Assembly: GCA_013215385.1 (NCBI GenBank)
Contig: JABSOY010000006.1
Coordinates: 421,714 to 485,713 of the forward strand
From: Colwellia sp.
GTDB taxonomy: Bacteria; Pseudomonadota; Gammaproteobacteria; Enterobacterales; Alteromonadaceae
Length of the DNA: 64,000 bases
Reading direction: 5' to 3'
Shown here: positions 1 through 9,511 of the stretch, piece by piece
Numbering within the stretch: position 1 is the stretch's first letter
Layout of the letters: each line of letters starts with the position of its first letter
Program-made: the position numbers and the translations under genes
Notes under the pieces: model-generated
What the model was told of the DNA's origin: nothing
Database searches by the model: none
The model's input: only the letters and a program-made list of their open reading frames with translations

Positions 1-648
1 CGAGCGCCTGCTGACAACTATACGTGGCAAATACTTAACTATAGTGGTGTAAATGCACTTTATACCACTGATATTGGAGATTGGTCGGTTGCTACCAATA
101 TATATGCCGGTAAAGAAGATGACGAAGATAATAAACTTTTAGGAGACTTTTTCTTTAGAGCAAAAACAAGAGAGATATGGAAGGATATTATTGGTGGAGT
201 TGTTAACTTAAGTAAAGACTGGCTTGAGCTTCGTTTAACTCATATGCAGTATACCAATGAGCGCTATATTGATGATGAAAGAATTCTCTGGGATGGAAAA
301 GATTATCGAGAAGGTAAATTTTATGGTTTGGCAGTAAATGTTGATTTTGAACAATGGTTTGTTTTAACCGAAGCAAGCCGCTTAGAGTTAGGTGGTAACT
401 TTGACACCAAAATGCTGACTTTTGGCTACAGATATAAAGAATTCACCCCTTATGTTGTTTATTCGGAATTTGCAGCGGAGGAGTCAGGAGATGAAAACCA
501 TGATACAACATCAGTTGGTCTTCGATGGAACTTTCATGATTCAGCTGCGTTTAAAATGCAATTTGATAAGGTAAAAGATAATTCTGTTGCAGTGGGTGTT
601 GCTGGCGACAGTAAGTCATTCACCCTTGGCATTGACCTAGTATTTTAA
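1..648 (+). CDS. Porin-like outer-membrane protein, C-terminal part
   Basis: The reading frame is open from the first base, so the N-terminus lies upstream of the window; about 215 residues are present. They show the alternating polar/hydrophobic, aromatic-rich pattern of outer-membrane beta strands (for example VGLRWNFHDSAAFKMQFDKV) and end in phenylalanine (IDLVF), the usual C-terminal signal for barrel assembly. I infer a trimeric-porin-like or phosphate-porin-like barrel. The next gene starts 13 bases downstream and encodes a small PstS-like periplasmic protein, so the two are probably co-transcribed and may act in uptake or sensing of one anion. The substrate cannot be read from this fragment. 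Confidence 0.7.
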   Translation, partial: RAPADNYTWQILNYSGVNALYTTDIGDWSVATNIYAGKEDDEDNKLLGDFFFRAKTREIWKDIIGGVVNLSKDWLELRLTHMQYTNERYIDDERILWDGKDYREGKFYGLAVNVDFEQWFVLTEASRLELGGNFDTKMLTFGYRYKEFTPYVVYSEFAAEESGDENHDTTSVGLRWNFHDSAAFKMQFDKVKDNSVAVGVAGDSKSFTLGIDLVF

Positions 649-660
649 GGAATATTTATT

Positions 661-1077
661 ATGAAACTCATCAATAAAATATTAGTAATCACGTTAGCAA
701 GTGTTAGTTCGCTGTGCTTTGCCGATGTATCAGTGATTGTAAACTCAGCCAATAACGACGCTATTGACGCTAAGTTAATTAAGAAAATATATTTAGGTAA
801 AGCGAAATCATTCCCAAGTGGTAATAAAGTTAAAGTTTTTAGCTTATCAAGTAGCCAACCTGACACAGCCGATTTCCGGAAAAAAGCATTGAAAAAATCT
901 AACAGTAAATTTAAATCGTATTGGTCAAAATTAGCTTTTACTGGAAAAGGGACGCCAGCAAAAGAATTTGATAGCGCAGCTGAAGTGATTGAAGCCGTGA
1001 AAAAAACGCCAAATGCAATTGGTTTTATTAATAGTAATGACGTAGTTCCGGAAGTAAAAGTTGTAAAAAAATACTAG
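661..1077 (+). CDS. Small PstS-like periplasmic substrate-binding protein
   Basis: 138 residues with a signal peptide of about 21 residues (MKLINKILVITLASVSSLCFA, cut after CFA). The mature part resembles a single lobe of phosphate-binding PstS proteins: DAKLIKKIYLGKAKSFPSG near residues 36-55, the FRKKAL...YWSKLAFTGKG segment, and a closing TPNAIGFINS motif near residue 116. Full PstS proteins have about 270-350 residues, so this is the short, one-domain form common in marine gammaproteobacteria. A good ribosome site (AAGGA) precedes the ATG. It lies between a porin-like gene and a chemotaxis receptor, which suggests a sensing or capture role. The ligand is an inference; phosphate is the family default. 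Confidence 0.75.
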   Translation: MKLINKILVITLASVSSLCFADVSVIVNSANNDAIDAKLIKKIYLGKAKSFPSGNKVKVFSLSSSQPDTADFRKKALKKSNSKFKSYWSKLAFTGKGTPAKEFDSAAEVIEAVKKTPNAIGFINSNDVVPEVKVVKKY

Positions 1078-1141
1078 AAAATAAAGGAGATGCTCGTTTC
1101 TAGCCCTCCATTTATATCTTAATTTCTACTTTGAGGTTTGT

Positions 1142-2764
1142 ATGAGTTTTTTTAGAAAATTACCAATATTTCATAAAATCATCACTATCTTAGCTATTGC
1201 GATACTTAGTTTTGTTGTTAATTTAGTGATTAACATAAATTCGATTACTAAAAATCAGTTGTTATTGAAAGACATTCAGCACACCACGATACATTTGGTA
1301 AACCTTACCAGTGAAAATGTAAATATGTGGCAGCATATTGATGAAATATATAGCCAAAGTGTTTCCTTTGGTGATGAAGATTTAATAGAGCAAGCGAATG
1401 AGTTAGTGGAAAAGTTAAGCGCTAACCTTAAACGAATTGATTTACTTGACCAAACGTTTGCAAATATTGATGACCTTAAAAAACAAAGCCAAGAATATAA
1501 TACTATAACTAAAAAAATCTCTATGGGTTTTATCAATGAAGAAATCGATTTTCAGTCGGCTTCTACTCAAAGAGATATTAAAAACAAGTCAGAAATATTT
1601 GAAAATGTTAGCCAAGAATTAGCGAAAGATAAACAACATGCTGCAACACTATTTAATAAAATTATTGAAGAAACAATTACAAACTCGAGTGATTCACGTG
1701 ATCTAAGTATGCTTGTGGGAATCGCATTATTAGTGATTATGTCGGTATTAAGTATTTTTATTGCTCGTTCTATTAGTCGCGCGATTGTTACTTTAGACAC
1801 ATCATTAAAGGAATTAGCGGATGGCGACGGTGACTTAACGAAGCAAATTGAGGTAGTTAGCCAAGACGAATTAGGCAGTGTTGTTAAGAATTTCAATGCT
1901 TTTACTCAATTACTACGAGGTATTATTGGTGATGTTATTGATGTGGTACCGCCCTTAACTCAAAGCGCAAAGCAATTATCAGAAAAAGTCAAAGATGTTG
2001 ATACTAATGTACAAAGCCAAGCTGAGGTTGCGGAAGTAACGAAACAATCTATGGTGGAAATGCAATTTAGTGTCACTGATATTGCAAAATCGGCAGCTGA
2101 AGCTGCTAATGCTGCGGGGTCTGGAGAGGCGGAAGTTAACCAAGGCATGGGAAATGTTCAGCGCTCTTTACATATATCGGGTGAACTGGTGCAAGAAATT
2201 GGCAATGCCGCTGATGTTGTCGACCAATTAGCCAAAGACTCTCAAAATATGAATCAAATTCTTGATGTAATTAATGGTATCGCTGAACAAACTAATTTAC
2301 TTGCATTAAATGCTGCTATTGAAGCTGCCAGAGCAGGAGAGCAGGGTCGAGGCTTTGCTGTTGTTGCTGATGAAGTGAGAAGCTTAGCTTCAAGAACCGC
2401 TTTATCGACCACTGAAATTAGGGTCTTACTCGACAAACTTATTTCAGCAGCTGATCAATCAGTAAGTACCATGGAGTTAGCACGAGAAAAGGCTAATAAT
2501 AATGAAGAAATCTCTAGAGAAGTCGATCAGTCATTAACTAACATTAAAGAGCAGATCGGCCATATAAGTTCAATGAACAGCCAAATTGCTACGGCTACCG
2601 AAGAACAGTCTATTGTAGCTGAAACCGTTGTTAACAATATCGAACAAATGTATAACAGTTTTGGTGATACACAATTGTCTATCGAAGAGATAGGTGCTGT
2701 CGCTCATTCAGTTGATAATAATGCTGTAAAACTTAATCAAGCAATCTCTAAATTTAAAGTATAG
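1142..2764 (+). CDS. Methyl-accepting chemotaxis protein
   Basis: 540 residues with classic receptor layout. TM1 is at about 11-31, a helical periplasmic sensor region at about 32-187, TM2 at about 188-208, a HAMP domain at about 209-261, and a cytoplasmic signalling domain to the end. The hairpin tip that contacts CheA/CheW is well conserved ([20 protein letters not shown] from about residue 379, then [13 protein letters not shown]). The sensor region is short and alpha-helical, a four-helix-bundle type rather than dCACHE, so the ligand cannot be told. A GAGG ribosome site lies just before the ATG. It follows the small PstS-like gene, whose product could present a ligand to it; that link is inference. 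Confidence 0.93.
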   Translation: MSFFRKLPIFHKIITILAIAILSFVVNLVININSITKNQLLLKDIQHTTIHLVNLTSENVNMWQHIDEIYSQSVSFGDEDLIEQANELVEKLSANLKRIDLLDQTFANIDDLKKQSQEYNTITKKISMGFINEEIDFQSASTQRDIKNKSEIFENVSQELAKDKQHAATLFNKIIEETITNSSDSRDLSMLVGIALLVIMSVLSIFIARSISRAIVTLDTSLKELADGDGDLTKQIEVVSQDELGSVVKNFNAFTQLLRGIIGDVIDVVPPLTQSAKQLSEKVKDVDTNVQSQAEVAEVTKQSMVEMQFSVTDIAKSAAEAANAAGSGEAEVNQGMGNVQRSLHISGELVQEIGNAADVVDQLAKDSQNMNQILDVINGIAEQTNLLALNAAIEAARAGEQGRGFAVVADEVRSLASRTALSTTEIRVLLDKLISAADQSVSTMELAREKANNNEEISREVDQSLTNIKEQIGHISSMNSQIATATEEQSIVAETVVNNIEQMYNSFGDTQLSIEEIGAVAHSVDNNAVKLNQAISKFKV

Positions 2765-2841
2765 ATAGGATAGCCTTAGAGAGAATTTAAAGTCTAGCTT
2801 GACGGCTAACATTGAAAAACTAGCAATTGAAGTAAAGCTTT

Positions 2842-4035
2842 TTACCCCTCCATCAAAAGAAATTCGATGATTTTGTTCATATCGAGGTCAAAGTCATCGG
2901 CTCTAACTCCCTTCACAATAAAATCGTCATTGTTTGCTAAATCGATATCTTCTGCCATTACATAACGGCCATGTTCAGCATTATAGAATGATCGGACTTT
3001 TGGATTCGTTGGGTCGCCATCATTTCTGCTTTCTACAATAGCTAATTTATTAGAACCTAATTCGACTAATGAACCCACTGGGTAGACCCCCATGCATTTA
3101 ATAAATAAGTCGACTAATCGCTGATCTAAATGATTTTTCGTCGCCAAAGAGCGTAAAATGCTAAACGCCTTTATATGACTATAACCATCTTTGTAACAAC
3201 GGTTTGCGGTTAAGGCATCGAAAATATCGCAAACAGCAATCATCCGACCATAAGTGGTAATTTTTTCTTTAGGAATATTGAAAGGATAGCCGGTGCCATC
3301 GAGTTTTTCATGATGTAATGCGGCAACTTCAAGACTTAACTCCGAAATACCAGGGGTGGCGGAAATTATTTTAATAGAATGATTAACATGGCTTTTCATT
3401 ACAGTGAATTCTGCATCAGTTAGTTTACTGGGTTTATTTAAAATGCTATCAGGTACATTTATTTTTCCAACATCATGTAAAAAAGCACCGACAGAAAGTA
3501 ACTGAATAATTTGTTTGTCGATCTTTAAAAAGCGCGCAAAAATAGTCATTAATACCGATACTGAAACAGAGTGTTCAAGTAAGTACTCATTTTTTTTTCG
3601 AATATTAATGACACAAGCCAAGGCATCAGCATTTTTAAATACCGTATCAATGGTTTTATTGGTAATCTCAATAACAGGCGTTAAATTAAGTTCTCGGCCT
3701 TGTTGAGCATCTGCGAAGACTTGTCGTTGGATGTTTTTTGCTTCATTGAATAACTTTTTTGCTTTGGTTATTTCTAAAATAATAGGTGAGTTGTTATTCT
3801 CTTTACTAGGAGGCGCTCCCTCTATCGCGCTAATAACATGCCCTTTATCGTCAAAGGTTAATGTTTTATTGCTATCAATTAAAAGGCTTTCAACGCCTTT
3901 ACTGCGCAAATTATCAATAACTTTAGCACTTTTTATATGACCAGAATTGGTTAAGTTGAAGCTACCTCGTTGTTTGACAATATCAACAACAAAATGTCCT
4001 TTTACTAATTCTGATATTTTAATTTCGACAATCAT
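2842..4035 (-). CDS. HD-GYP domain c-di-GMP phosphodiesterase with DUF3391
   Basis: 397 residues. The N-terminal ~130 residues resemble the DUF3391 region often found before HD-GYP domains. The HD-GYP domain follows, with the metal-binding HD pair at about 187-188 (FLHDVGKI), HHEK at about 241-244 and GYP at 249-251 (LDGTGYP), so the catalytic motif is intact. The family hydrolyses c-di-GMP to pGpG or GMP in the cytoplasm. No membrane segment is seen. It ends the transcript that begins with the GGDEF gene (15 bases apart, same strand), so a synthase and a hydrolase are probably made together. They sit between a chemotaxis receptor and motX, consistent with control of swimming or attachment. 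Confidence 0.92.
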   Translation of the reverse strand: MIVEIKISELVKGHFVVDIVKQRGSFNLTNSGHIKSAKVIDNLRSKGVESLLIDSNKTLTFDDKGHVISAIEGAPPSKENNNSPIILEITKAKKLFNEAKNIQRQVFADAQQGRELNLTPVIEITNKTIDTVFKNADALACVINIRKKNEYLLEHSVSVSVLMTIFARFLKIDKQIIQLLSVGAFLHDVGKINVPDSILNKPSKLTDAEFTVMKSHVNHSIKIISATPGISELSLEVAALHHEKLDGTGYPFNIPKEKITTYGRMIAVCDIFDALTANRCYKDGYSHIKAFSILRSLATKNHLDQRLVDLFIKCMGVYPVGSLVELGSNKLAIVESRNDGDPTNPKVRSFYNAEHGRYVMAEDIDLANNDDFIVKGVRADDFDLDMNKIIEFLLMEG

Positions 4036-4050
4036 AATAAAATTAACTCG

Positions 4051-5073
4051 TTAAACTAAAGCACTTTGTCGCATGTTTTTTTGTTGGTATAAATGTCTAT
4101 CAGCTTCTTTCAATAACTCAGTCATTGAATGCTTACCATCACTTGCCGATACCCCGCAGGTAATTGTGATAGGCAATGAAATATCTTGGTACGGCATTGG
4201 GTTTTTGACAAAAAACTGACTTAAACGCTCTGCTGCAAGTTCTGCTTCTTGAAAATTTTGACTAGCTAATACAACAACAAATTCATCTCCGGCGTAGCGA
4301 AAACAGTTATCATTTTCCCTTATTAATCCTTGTAACTTTGTCGCCACATAGGCAAGGACTTGATCACCGCAGTCATGGCCATGTTGATCATTAATCAGTT
4401 TGAACTTGTCGCAATCAATAAAGAGTAATGAAAAAGGAACGCCGTATCTATGTTGTCTTACTAATTCTTCAGCAATACAAACTTCCATTAATCGACGATT
4501 AGCCACGCCCGTTAACCGATCGTAATGTGCCATGTATTCCAGCTGTTCGCGTATTAAAACATTTGATAAACATAGACTAACTTTAGCGGCAAGTTGTTCT
4601 AAATGAAAGGTGCCTAGCTCATTACTAAAGCGTGCTTTGTCAGTATCTGTAAATAATAAGCTACCAAAAAGTTGCCCTTCTAATATTAACGGTGTTAAAG
4701 CGATAGATTGTGCATTCAATATTAAGTCATTGGGAATTGTAGAAGGTAATTTATCTAATTCGTTAGTGAGAAAAGGTTTATTATTTCCATGAAAGGCTTG
4801 CAGCTGATTAAGTGATATTTTTTGGCTTTTATGTTTGTGCCAATTGGTCTGCATATGTTCGTTGAACATGTAACTAATAGGAGTAGGTTCTACTAAAAGT
4901 AAAGCAATATTAGATAAGTTAAACTTTTGTTTTATTGAGTTCAATAATCGTTGGAGTAGCTCATCACAAGATTTACTGGCGAGTACTTCTGTTTCAATTT
5001 CAAATAACTTTAGGGCAATAGCTTCATTGGCTTTAGAGTTGGCAATGAGTTGCTCTATTTCTAATTCTGGCAT
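4051..5073 (-). CDS. GAF/DUF484-like and GGDEF diguanylate cyclase
   Basis: 340 residues, no membrane segment. Residues about 20-175 look like a GAF/DUF484-type sensory domain, and a GGDEF domain covers about 178-338. The active-site signature is AGDEF (261-265), a variant compatible with activity in the family. An inhibitory I-site RxxD (REND, 252-255) is placed five residues before it, so product inhibition by c-di-GMP is likely. The DxLTGxxNRR motif is present as YDRLTGVANRR near 184-194. It should make c-di-GMP from two GTP. It lies just upstream of an HD-GYP gene on the same strand, and divergently from motX. Confidence 0.92.
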   Translation of the reverse strand: MPELEIEQLIANSKANEAIALKLFEIETEVLASKSCDELLQRLLNSIKQKFNLSNIALLLVEPTPISYMFNEHMQTNWHKHKSQKISLNQLQAFHGNNKPFLTNELDKLPSTIPNDLILNAQSIALTPLILEGQLFGSLLFTDTDKARFSNELGTFHLEQLAAKVSLCLSNVLIREQLEYMAHYDRLTGVANRRLMEVCIAEELVRQHRYGVPFSLLFIDCDKFKLINDQHGHDCGDQVLAYVATKLQGLIRENDNCFRYAGDEFVVVLASQNFQEAELAAERLSQFFVKNPMPYQDISLPITITCGVSASDGKHSMTELLKEADRHLYQQKNMRQSALV

Positions 5074-5298
5074 AAGTGCTTCTAAATTAACTAAACTCGT
5101 TCGATTGTGTTCTTTTCATCACTATTGTGCAAGCGCTCAGCGTTATTTGATCTGGTACTAATATTGCTTACTGTTAAGTTATTGAAAAAATTCTTTTGAA
5201 AATGACTCATTGTCAGCTTTTTGTCACTTCATCTTTTTTATTTTCAGCCGATAGATAGGTCATGCTTATGTGTTTTGCTGATTTTTGGACTGTATTTT

Positions 5299-5916
5299 AT
5301 GCGATTTATTTTAATTTTTTTAGTTTTATGTATTTTTGTTAGTAATGCCTGTTATGGACAAAGATTAGAAGCTGTACAAATATATACCGACAATCAACTG
5401 CTTAACTTAATTAAAGAAAATAAGCACCTAGGTCAAGTGGTACTTGATGACTGTCAACTGGTACAAGATATCGAAGCACGTGCTATTAAGTCAAAATATC
5501 CTTCTTATCAGTTTCTTTGGGGTGACATGTTGGCTTACGGCGTCTGTATAAAAAAAGATGTTGCTCTTGGACTCCACTTTATGAAAAATGCTGCGGATCA
5601 AGCTTTGCCGGAAGCATTAGAGCAATTAGGTCGTTATTATCATATCGGCAAGTTTATGCAGGTTGATGTCGATAGGGCTATTTTTTTCCTCAAAGAAGCA
5701 TCAGCAGTGAATAACTTAAAGGCACAAATTCGTTTGGCCGGTATTTATGCCCAGGGTCATGGTAGTCCATTAGATTACCCTGAGCTATATGTTCAACTGC
5801 ATCAATCGGTTACTGATGATAAAAAAACACATAAAAAGATTGCTCGCTTGCTAAGTGGCTTAGCTGAGAAAATGCCCGAACATATCGTCAGTGCGGCTAA
5901 ACAAGGCAAATTCTAA
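5299..5916 (+). CDS. motX: Sodium-driven flagellar motor protein MotX
   Basis: About 205 residues from the ATG at 5299. I chose this start because it begins a clean signal peptide (MRFILIFLVLCIFVSNACYG). The open frame runs further upstream to a TTG at 5221 but without signal-peptide sense. The mature protein matches Vibrio MotX along its length as I remember it: YTDNQLLNLIKENKHL, then DCQLVQDIEARA, GDMLAYGVCI, LEQLGRYY and GSPLDY, with Sel1-type helical repeats. MotX forms the periplasmic T-ring with MotY and is needed by Na+-driven polar flagella. Its place just upstream of rnr is the arrangement I know from Vibrio and Shewanella. A Na+-driven polar flagellum is therefore likely in this organism. 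Confidence 0.9.
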   Translation: MRFILIFLVLCIFVSNACYGQRLEAVQIYTDNQLLNLIKENKHLGQVVLDDCQLVQDIEARAIKSKYPSYQFLWGDMLAYGVCIKKDVALGLHFMKNAADQALPEALEQLGRYYHIGKFMQVDVDRAIFFLKEASAVNNLKAQIRLAGIYAQGHGSPLDYPELYVQLHQSVTDDKKTHKKIARLLSGLAEKMPEHIVSAAKQGKF

Positions 5917-5997
5917 AAGTGTTTTGATATTTTTTGTACAGCAATACTTTGTTTAGGTATATAATTAGGCTATTAAAACACTAATAGAGTTAATCCC

Positions 5998-8427
5998 CTG
6001 AAAGATCCCCATCAAAAGCGTGAAGCTAAAAAATACGACAACCCTGTGGCGAGTCGTGAACTGTTATTGTCGCTTATCGAAAATGCTAAGTCGCCACTCA
6101 ACTTCAAAGCGATATGCAAGGCATTGAATTATACCGATGAAACACATCATATTGGTGTGAAGCGTCGTTTACGTGCTATGGAAAATGCCGGTCAGCTTGT
6201 CTTTAATAAATTTAAGCAATATGTCATTCCGCCAAAAAATAGCTTGATAACAGGTAAAGTCGCTGGTCATCGTGATGGTTTTGGTTTTTTCACGCCCGAT
6301 ACGGGCAAAGGGGATAAACGCGGTAAAGATTTTTATATTTCATCTCATGAAATGCAACGTGTTTTTCATGGTGATATTGTTGCCGCTATTTTAGTTGATC
6401 GTACTGATCGTAAAGGTCGACAAGAAATCAAAATAATTGAAGTCGTCGAACCACGTAAAGCGGGTATTGTCGGGCGTTTTTATGTAGAACATGGCATTGC
6501 CTTTATTGTTCCAGATGATGCGCGCATCAAACAAGATATTTTAATCGACCCAGATGAAAAACTGGGTGCACGTCACGGGCAAATGGTGGTGGTAAGTATT
6601 CTCCATCGGCCATCAAAACGTAATAATGCCGTGGGTAAAGTTATCGAAGTATTAGGCAACCATTTAGCGCCAGGTATGGAAATCGACATTGCGTTACGCG
6701 AACATGATCTACCGCACGAATGGTCTGCAGAAGTTATCGAAGAAGTTTCAACCATTGCTGATGAAGTAGAAGACGATGCTAAACTGCCAAGAGTCGATTT
6801 ACGTGATTTACCGCTAGTAACCATAGATGGTGAAGACGCCAGAGATTTTGATGATGCCGTTTATTGTCAGCCTAAAAAGTCAGGTGGCTGGCGTTTATGG
6901 GTCGCTATTGCCGATGTCAGTTATTATGTTCGTAATGGTACTGCCCTTGACGATGAAGCTATTTCACGTGGTAATTCAGTTTATTTCCCTAGCCAAGTTA
7001 TTCCAATGCTGCCGGAGAAACTGTCGAACGGGTTATGTTCATTAAACCCTGACGTTGACCGTTTATGTATGGTGTGTGAAATGACAATTAGTGCGGCAGG
7101 TAAACTGTCTGGCAGCAAGTTTTACTCAGCTGTTATGCGTTCTCATGCACGTTTTACCTATACTAAAGTAGCGGCTATTTTATCAGGCGAAGATTCGGAT
7201 GAAAAAGCAGAGCTACGTAAAGAGTATCAGGCATTAGTACCTGATTTAGAAAACTTATATCAAATGTATTTAGCACTGATGACATCACGTACTAACCGCG
7301 GTGCTATTGCTTTTGAAACAGAAGAATCACTATTTCTCTTTAATAAAGATCGTAAAATCGACTCTATAGTGCCTCTTATTCGTAATGACGCGCATAAAAT
7401 TATTGAAGAATGTATGGTGTTAGCTAATGTTGCCACCGCGAAGTTTGTTGAAAAAAATCAAATGCCAGGCTTATTTCGTGTTCATGATAAACCTAGTGAA
7501 GACAAATATAAAAACTTTGTGACTTATTTGAGCGAGTTAGGTATTTCTTTACCGACACGAGAGCAACCAGAGCCTAGCGATTACGCTGATATTTTGAATA
7601 AAGTTCAAGGTCGTCCAGATCAAGAACTTATTCAAACCATGTTACTACGATCAATGCGCCGAGCAGTGTACCAAAGTGATAATTTAGGGCATTTTGGTTT
7701 AGCACTCGAGTCGTATAGCCATTTTACCTCACCTATTCGTCGTTACCCTGATTTAGTTATTCACCGCGCGATTAAAGCTATTTTGGCTAAGCAAGCACAA
7801 GCAGCTGGTGAGAGTAACGATGCTAATGTTGGCTTTTATCAATATTCCCCCGAAGAAGTCATTGAACTTGGTGAACATTGCTCAATGACAGAACGTCGTG
7901 CTGATGACGCAACTCGTGATGTCTCCGATTGGCTGAAATGCGAATTTATGCAAGATCACGTTGGTGATACCTTTACCGGTGTTATTTCTACCGTAACCAA
8001 CTTTGGTTTGTTTGTTCGTTTAAGTGACTTACATATCGAAGGTTTAATTCACATCACCTCGTTAGGGCACGACTATTATCACTTTGATGATGTACGTATG
8101 TGTTTGAGCGGTGAACGTTCGGGCACTAAGTATCGCATTGGTGATGTTATAGAAGTTTGTGTCACGGCGGTAAACTTAGATGAGAAAAAAATAGATCTGG
8201 GTTTATCGGACGATAAAACCGCCAAAAATCACGCAAAGCCGGCAGGAAAAGTAAAAAGCAAAGGACTGAGAAAAAACTCTGACACGGGTTTTAATACCAG
8301 TAAAGAACGCGCTGATAAAGGCAAATCGAAGAAACCTAAAGATAAAAAGGCCGAAAAGTCTAAATCGAAAAAACGCACAGCAAGAAAAAAACGGCCTGGA
8401 AAAAATGCCCGTAAAGCCGACAAATAG
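5998..8427 (+). CDS. rnr: Ribonuclease R, probable CTG start
   Basis: 3'-5' exoribonuclease of the RNB family, degrading structured RNA. From the first ordinary start (GTG at 6046) the product has 793 residues, but the codons before it read KDPHQKREAKKYDNPV, which aligns with the conserved N-terminus of E. coli and Vibrio RNase R. In that frame the only candidate just ahead is CTG at 5998, and there is no ATG, GTG or TTG before the stop at 5974. I therefore place the start at 5998 (809 residues). Visible parts are an N-terminal winged-helix region, cold-shock OB folds, the RNB catalytic motif GEDARDFDDAV, an S1 domain (GVISTVTNFGLFVRLSDL) and a lysine-rich tail. It lies between motX and rlmB. 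Confidence 0.93.
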   Translation: MKDPHQKREAKKYDNPVASRELLLSLIENAKSPLNFKAICKALNYTDETHHIGVKRRLRAMENAGQLVFNKFKQYVIPPKNSLITGKVAGHRDGFGFFTPDTGKGDKRGKDFYISSHEMQRVFHGDIVAAILVDRTDRKGRQEIKIIEVVEPRKAGIVGRFYVEHGIAFIVPDDARIKQDILIDPDEKLGARHGQMVVVSILHRPSKRNNAVGKVIEVLGNHLAPGMEIDIALREHDLPHEWSAEVIEEVSTIADEVEDDAKLPRVDLRDLPLVTIDGEDARDFDDAVYCQPKKSGGWRLWVAIADVSYYVRNGTALDDEAISRGNSVYFPSQVIPMLPEKLSNGLCSLNPDVDRLCMVCEMTISAAGKLSGSKFYSAVMRSHARFTYTKVAAILSGEDSDEKAELRKEYQALVPDLENLYQMYLALMTSRTNRGAIAFETEESLFLFNKDRKIDSIVPLIRNDAHKIIEECMVLANVATAKFVEKNQMPGLFRVHDKPSEDKYKNFVTYLSELGISLPTREQPEPSDYADILNKVQGRPDQELIQTMLLRSMRRAVYQSDNLGHFGLALESYSHFTSPIRRYPDLVIHRAIKAILAKQAQAAGESNDANVGFYQYSPEEVIELGEHCSMTERRADDATRDVSDWLKCEFMQDHVGDTFTGVISTVTNFGLFVRLSDLHIEGLIHITSLGHDYYHFDDVRMCLSGERSGTKYRIGDVIEVCVTAVNLDEKKIDLGLSDDKTAKNHAKPAGKVKSKGLRKNSDTGFNTSKERADKGKSKKPKDKKAEKSKSKKRTARKKRPGKNARKADK

Positions 8428-8519
8428 CGTATTAGCAAATAACAACAGTAAGTATAAATGTGAGCTAAGCTAAGCTTTGCATCAAAATTTATTAATAAAA
8501 GACACAAATAAGAGAAACC

Positions 8520-9275
8520 ATGGCAAAGCAAGACGAATTAGTATTTGGCATTCATGCCGTTAATGAATTAATTAAACGTGCTCCCGAGCGCTTTATTGAG
8601 CTTTTTTTGTTAAAAGGGCGTGAAGATGACCGATTAATGTCGATCATTAATTTATCCAAAAAATATGGCATTTCAACGCAACTGGTCAGCCGTAAAGTCC
8701 TTGACGAAAAAAGTGAGAGTGAACAACACCAAGGCGTGTTGGCACGTATTACTCAAGGGAAAACGTACACGGAAAATGATCTTAGCGATATTCTTGAGCA
8801 AGCCAAAAGTAATAATGAAGACCCATTCCTATTGATTTTAGATGGTGTAACTGACCCTCATAACCTAGGTGCATGTTTACGAAATGCTGATGCTGCAGGT
8901 GTACAAGCGATTATTGTACCGAAAGATAATGCGGCTCGTTTAACTGCTACCGTGCGTAAAGTTGCGGTTGGTGCTGCTGAAGCCATCCCTTTAGTACAAG
9001 TGACTAACTTAGTGCGTACCATGAAACAACTACAAGATAATGGTGTTTGGATTATTGGCACGGCAGGTGAAACAGAGCATTGCTTATATGATGAGAAGCT
9101 AAGTGGGCCAATGGCATTAGTGATGGGTGCAGAAGGTAAGGGCATGCGACGTCTTACCAGAGAAAACTGTGACCAATTAGTTAAATTACCTATGGCAGGC
9201 AGTGTGTCGAGTTTGAATGTGTCAGTGGCTACCGGTATTTGCTTATTTGAAATAGTACGCCAACGGAGAGTTTAG
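8520..9275 (+). CDS. rlmB: 23S rRNA (guanosine-2'-O-)-methyltransferase RlmB
   Basis: 251 residues, the normal RlmB length. An N-terminal substrate-binding domain ([17 protein letters not shown]) precedes the SpoU/TrmH knot fold with its three motifs: [21 protein letters not shown] near 114-134, [11 protein letters not shown] near 200, and [18 protein letters not shown] near 222-240. The enzyme methylates the 2'-O of G2251 (E. coli numbering) in the 23S rRNA P loop, using SAM. It follows rnr by 92 bases, as in E. coli, and precedes the rpsF operon. Confidence 0.95.
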   Translation: MAKQDELVFGIHAVNELIKRAPERFIELFLLKGREDDRLMSIINLSKKYGISTQLVSRKVLDEKSESEQHQGVLARITQGKTYTENDLSDILEQAKSNNEDPFLLILDGVTDPHNLGACLRNADAAGVQAIIVPKDNAARLTATVRKVAVGAAEAIPLVQVTNLVRTMKQLQDNGVWIIGTAGETEHCLYDEKLSGPMALVMGAEGKGMRRLTRENCDQLVKLPMAGSVSSLNVSVATGICLFEIVRQRRV

Positions 9276-9387
9276 CTGCTGATGTCATTTTTTGAACCGT
9301 TAAGCGCGATCAGAAGTGCGATGAAATAAATAATTCCATTACAACGCCCTGTTTTCGTACATACAACAATAGGGCTATATATTTATC

Positions 9388-9416
9388 TTGCCATTGCTGC
9401 TTGTTTTTACTACACT
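9388..9416 (+). promoter_or_regulatory. Probable sigma-70 promoter of the rpsF operon
   Basis: TTGCCA (9388-9393) and TACACT (9411-9416) are separated by 17 bases and followed by a GC-rich stretch (ACGCGACC) that resembles the stringent discriminator of ribosomal-protein promoters. Transcription would start near 9423, giving a leader of about 90 bases before rpsF. Confidence 0.5.
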
Positions 9417-9422
9417 ACGCGA

Positions 9423-9511
9423 CCTTAATTCAGCCCGAACTTTTTGTTCCTTGCCTCTTTCTGGTGTTTGGCTGAGCCAGCTAATGAGGCTACAACCGTA
9501 AGGAGCTCGTA
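9423..9511 (+). promoter_or_regulatory. rpsF mRNA leader, possible S6:S18 autoregulatory element
   Basis: In gammaproteobacteria the rpsF leader can bind the S6:S18 complex through a hairpin carrying a CCG trinucleotide that mimics the 16S site. Here a small stem (AGCC 9475-9478 with GGCT 9488-9491) is followed by CCG at 9496-9498, next to the ribosome site AAGGAG (9500-9505). The position is right, but I have not folded the full leader, so this is a suggestion. Confidence 0.35.

Noticed and set aside
8203..8531. Two overlapping minus-strand frames opposite the end of rnr
   Set aside because: They are mirror images of the lysine-rich RNase R tail and rich in Phe/Cys/Arg, with no sense as proteins.
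9346..9375. Hairpin GCCCTGTT/AATAGGGC after rlmB as terminator
   Set aside because: The stem is 8 bp with a G-U pair and a 14-base loop, and no T run follows; too weak to list as a terminator.
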